Below are positions 62,063 to 64,000 of a stretch of 64,000 bases of DNA, piece after piece. The translations under genes and the position numbers were made by a program. Below the pieces are notes generated by a model. That model was given only the letters and a program-made list of their open reading frames with translations. It did no database searches and was not told where the DNA came from. How positions within the stretch are numbered: the first letter of the stretch is position 1; every line of letters begins with the position of its first letter. The DNA is from Mesorhizobium ciceri WSM4083 (GTDB taxonomy: Bacteria; Pseudomonadota; Alphaproteobacteria; Rhizobiales; Rhizobiaceae). The stretch lies in assembly GCF_000519305.1 (NCBI RefSeq), contig NZ_JAFG01000003.1, positions 124,181-188,180 of the forward strand, read 5' to 3'.

Positions 62063-64000
62063 CTACTTCGGCAGCGCGTAGGCCATCACATAGTCCCCAG
62101 GCTTGGTGCCGACCGAACCGTGGCCGCCGGCGACGATGACCACGAACTGGCGGCCGTCGGCCACCGTATAGGTCATCGGCGTCGATTGCCCGCCGGCCGG
62201 CAGCCGCGCCTGCCACAGCTGCTTGCCCGACGTCAGGTCATAGGCGCGCAGATAGTCGTCGACCGCGGCCCCCAGGAAGGCGACGCCGCCAGCGGTGATC
62301 ATCGGCCCGCCGATGCCGGGCACGCCGACCTTCAGTGGCAGCGGCAGTGGCGTCATGTCATAGACGGTGCCGTTGCGGTGCTTGTAGGCGATCTTGCCGG
62401 TCCTGAGATCGGCGCCGGCGACATAGCCCCAGGGCGGCGCCTGGCAAGGAATGCCGAGCGGCGACAGGAACGGCCCCATCACCACCGCATAGGGCGCGCC
62501 CTCGTTGCGGTTCAGCCCCTGCTCGCTGCCCCGCCCTTCGTCCGGCGGCGGCACTTGATCGCGCGGGATCAACTGCGATTTGAACGCCAGGTAGGTCGGC
62601 ATGCCGAACAGCACCTGCCGGACCGGGTCGACGGCGACGCCGCCCCAGTTGAAGGTGCCGAAATTGCCGGGGTAGATCAGCGAGCCCTGTACGGAAGGCG
62701 GCGTATAGCGGCCCTCATAGCGCAGGCCCTGGAATTCGATCCGGCAGGCCAACTGGTCGAACATGGTTAGGCCCCACATGTCGGCGCCGGTCAGCGGCTT
62801 CGGCATGAAGGTGAGATCGGAGACCGGCTGCGTCGGCGATGTGTGGTCGCCTTCGATCGCGCCGCCGGGCGCCGGCACTTCGTTGACCGCAATGACCGGC
62901 TCGCCGGTGCGGCGGTCGAGCACATAAAGATCGCCCTGCTTGGTCGGCCCGACCAGCGCCGGCACCACCGTGCCGTCGGGTTTGGTGATGTCGATCAGGC
63001 TCGGCTGCGCCGGTACGTCCATATCCCAGAGATCGTGGTGCACGGTCTGCCGCACCCATCGCACCTGACCGGTGTTGAGGTCGAGCGCGGTGATCGACGA
63101 CGAGAACTTCTCGACATTGGCGCTGCGCCCGGCGCCGAGCTGGTCCGGCGTCTGGTTGCCGAGCGGCACGTAGAGCAGGCCGAGCTTCTCGTCGGCGCTC
63201 GGCGTCGACCACATGTTGGGCGAGTTGGCGGCATAGGTCTGGCCGGCCGCCAGCGGCGTCGTCTGGTCCGGATTGCCGGAATCCCAGTTCCACACCAGCG
63301 CGCCGGTGGCAGCGTCGTAGGCGCGGATGACGCCGGACGGCTCCTGCGTCGAATAATTGTCGTTGACCGCGCCGCCGACAATGATCTTGCCGCCTGAGAT
63401 CAGCGGGGCCGAGGTCGAGTAATAATAGCCCGACTTCGGATAGGGCATGTTGGTCAGAAGGTTCAGCGTACCGCCCTCGGCGAAAGCCGGACAGATCTGC
63501 CCGTTGGCGGCGTCGAGCGCGATCAGCCGCGCATCCGAGGTCGGCAGATAGACGCGGGTCGCACAGGGCTGCCCGGCGGCGCCGGCGGCATCGGCGTAAT
63601 AGGCCACGCCGCGGCAGGTCTGGTGCTGGCGATCCTTGTCGAGCTTGACCTTGGGATCGAAGCGCCATTTCTCCTTGCCGCTCGCGGCATCGATGGCGAT
63701 GGCGAAATTATGCGGCGTGCAGATGTAGAGCGTGTCGCCGATCTTCAGCGGCGTCACCTGATAGGTGGTCTCGCCGACATCGTCCGGTCCCTTCACGTCG
63801 CCGGTCTGGTAGGTCCAGGCGGGCTGCAGCTTGGCGACATTGTCCGGTGTGATCTGGTCGAGCGGCGAATAGCGCTGGCCGAACTGCGTGCGGCCGTAAT
63901 AGTGCCATTCGCCGGCCGGCACATCATTGCCGAGATTGGCGTTGGCAACCACCTTGTCGGTGCCGAGTTCGCCGGCAATGTCCTTCGGATCCGAAGTCAT
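62063..64000 (-). CDS. gcd: PQQ-dependent glucose dehydrogenase, partial (5' end outside window)
   Basis: 645 visible residues of the membrane-bound quinoprotein. GEWHYYGRTQFGQRYSPLDQITPDNVAKLQPAWTYQTGD starts the PQQ beta-propeller; repeated W-motifs (GKEKWRFDPKVKL, GALVWNWDSGNPD, GQVRWVRQTVHHDLWDMDVPAQPSL) and GPFLSPLGIPCQAPPWG follow. Its N-terminal membrane domain (five helices in E. coli Gcd) should lie beyond base 64000; the first codon seen is an internal Met. Oxidises glucose to gluconate in the periplasm, feeding ubiquinone. Confidence 0.92.
   Translation of the reverse strand: MTSDPKDIAGELGTDKVVANANLGNDVPAGEWHYYGRTQFGQRYSPLDQITPDNVAKLQPAWTYQTGDVKGPDDVGETTYQVTPLKIGDTLYICTPHNFAIAIDAASGKEKWRFDPKVKLDKDRQHQTCRGVAYYADAAGAAGQPCATRVYLPTSDARLIALDAANGQICPAFAEGGTLNLLTNMPYPKSGYYYSTSAPLISGGKIIVGGAVNDNYSTQEPSGVIRAYDAATGALVWNWDSGNPDQTTPLAAGQTYAANSPNMWSTPSADEKLGLLYVPLGNQTPDQLGAGRSANVEKFSSSITALDLNTGQVRWVRQTVHHDLWDMDVPAQPSLIDITKPDGTVVPALVGPTKQGDLYVLDRRTGEPVIAVNEVPAPGGAIEGDHTSPTQPVSDLTFMPKPLTGADMWGLTMFDQLACRIEFQGLRYEGRYTPPSVQGSLIYPGNFGTFNWGGVAVDPVRQVLFGMPTYLAFKSQLIPRDQVPPPDEGRGSEQGLNRNEGAPYAVVMGPFLSPLGIPCQAPPWGYVAGADLRTGKIAYKHRNGTVYDMTPLPLPLKVGVPGIGGPMITAGGVAFLGAAVDDYLRAYDLTSGKQLWQARLPAGGQSTPMTYTVADGRQFVVIVAGGHGSVGTKPGDYVMAYALPK

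Overview
The window is chromosomal DNA of a GC-rich alphaproteobacterium of the order Hyphomicrobiales (Rhizobiales), most like Mesorhizobium. The reasons are protein style and local gene order (folA-hflK-hflC-DUF2065-degP, ilvI-ilvH, sspB-DUF4169-ribbon-helix-helix), a circularly permuted two-piece tmRNA with tag ANDNYAEARLAA, and rhizobial-type palindromic intergenic repeats. The genus is inference from recall, not a database result. No phage, plasmid, insertion-sequence or CRISPR locus is visible. Most of the window is core or mildly accessory chromosome.

Layout. 0-7 kb: NmrA-type quinone oxidoreductase, Kup potassium uptake, PdxJ, a SpoIIAA-like protein, a RecD-like helicase, and the frameshifted remains of an elongation factor G gene without its GTPase half. 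7-13 kb: a Co-type nitrile hydratase operon (alpha, beta, activator) downstream of an RND efflux pump and its adaptor. 13-18 kb: LysE exporter, ilvI-ilvH with an upstream leader peptide and attenuator, and a secreted DUF6600 protein. 18-24 kb: a flavin monooxygenase; a two-gene oxidative phosphonate-cleavage module (TmpA/TmpB-like) with a divergent LysR regulator; acetyltransferase, small protein and XRE-cupin regulator. 24-31.5 kb: HerA-like ATPase, diguanylate cyclase, miaA facing serB, a GNAT enzyme and DegP. 31.5-41 kb: DUF2065, hflC, hflK, folA, DUF4424, then cobF, a short ModE, modCBA, a stand-alone molbindin and thyA. 41-48 kb: DUF2853, tmRNA, a P-loop ATPase, Bcr/CflA-type MFS exporter with divergent TetR, sspB operon, ClC channel with divergent MarR. 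48-64 kb: a giant AsmA-family protein, Dyp peroxidase, two unknown proteins, a GlcD-like oxidase, thioesterase, Lrp/AsnC with divergent EamA exporter, a LOV-domain blue-light histidine kinase with its response regulator, a Tat-exported dienelactone hydrolase, DUF2267/DUF2780-like protein, and a PQQ glucose dehydrogenase cut by the window end.

How parts fit. tmRNA and SspB, about 3 kb apart, are both trans-translation quality-control components: tmRNA adds the tag and SspB hands tagged proteins to ClpXP. HflKC and DegP form an envelope protein-quality block. The mod cluster has import (ModABC), a regulator lacking its molybdate-sensing half (ModE) and a separate molbindin. Several divergent regulator-target pairs carry clear palindromes: TetR/MFS, MarR/ClC, and the region upstream of the quinone oxidoreductase.

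The observations most worth a second look are: two copies of an intergenic element with GAATTC-type terminal inverted repeats, each between convergent genes; a putative branched-chain leader peptide before ilvI; the decayed EF-G copy; the TmpAB-like pair; the 21-bp tandem array before cobF; and an in-frame 24-bp duplication in miaA. I did not find a convincing wholly new multi-gene system.
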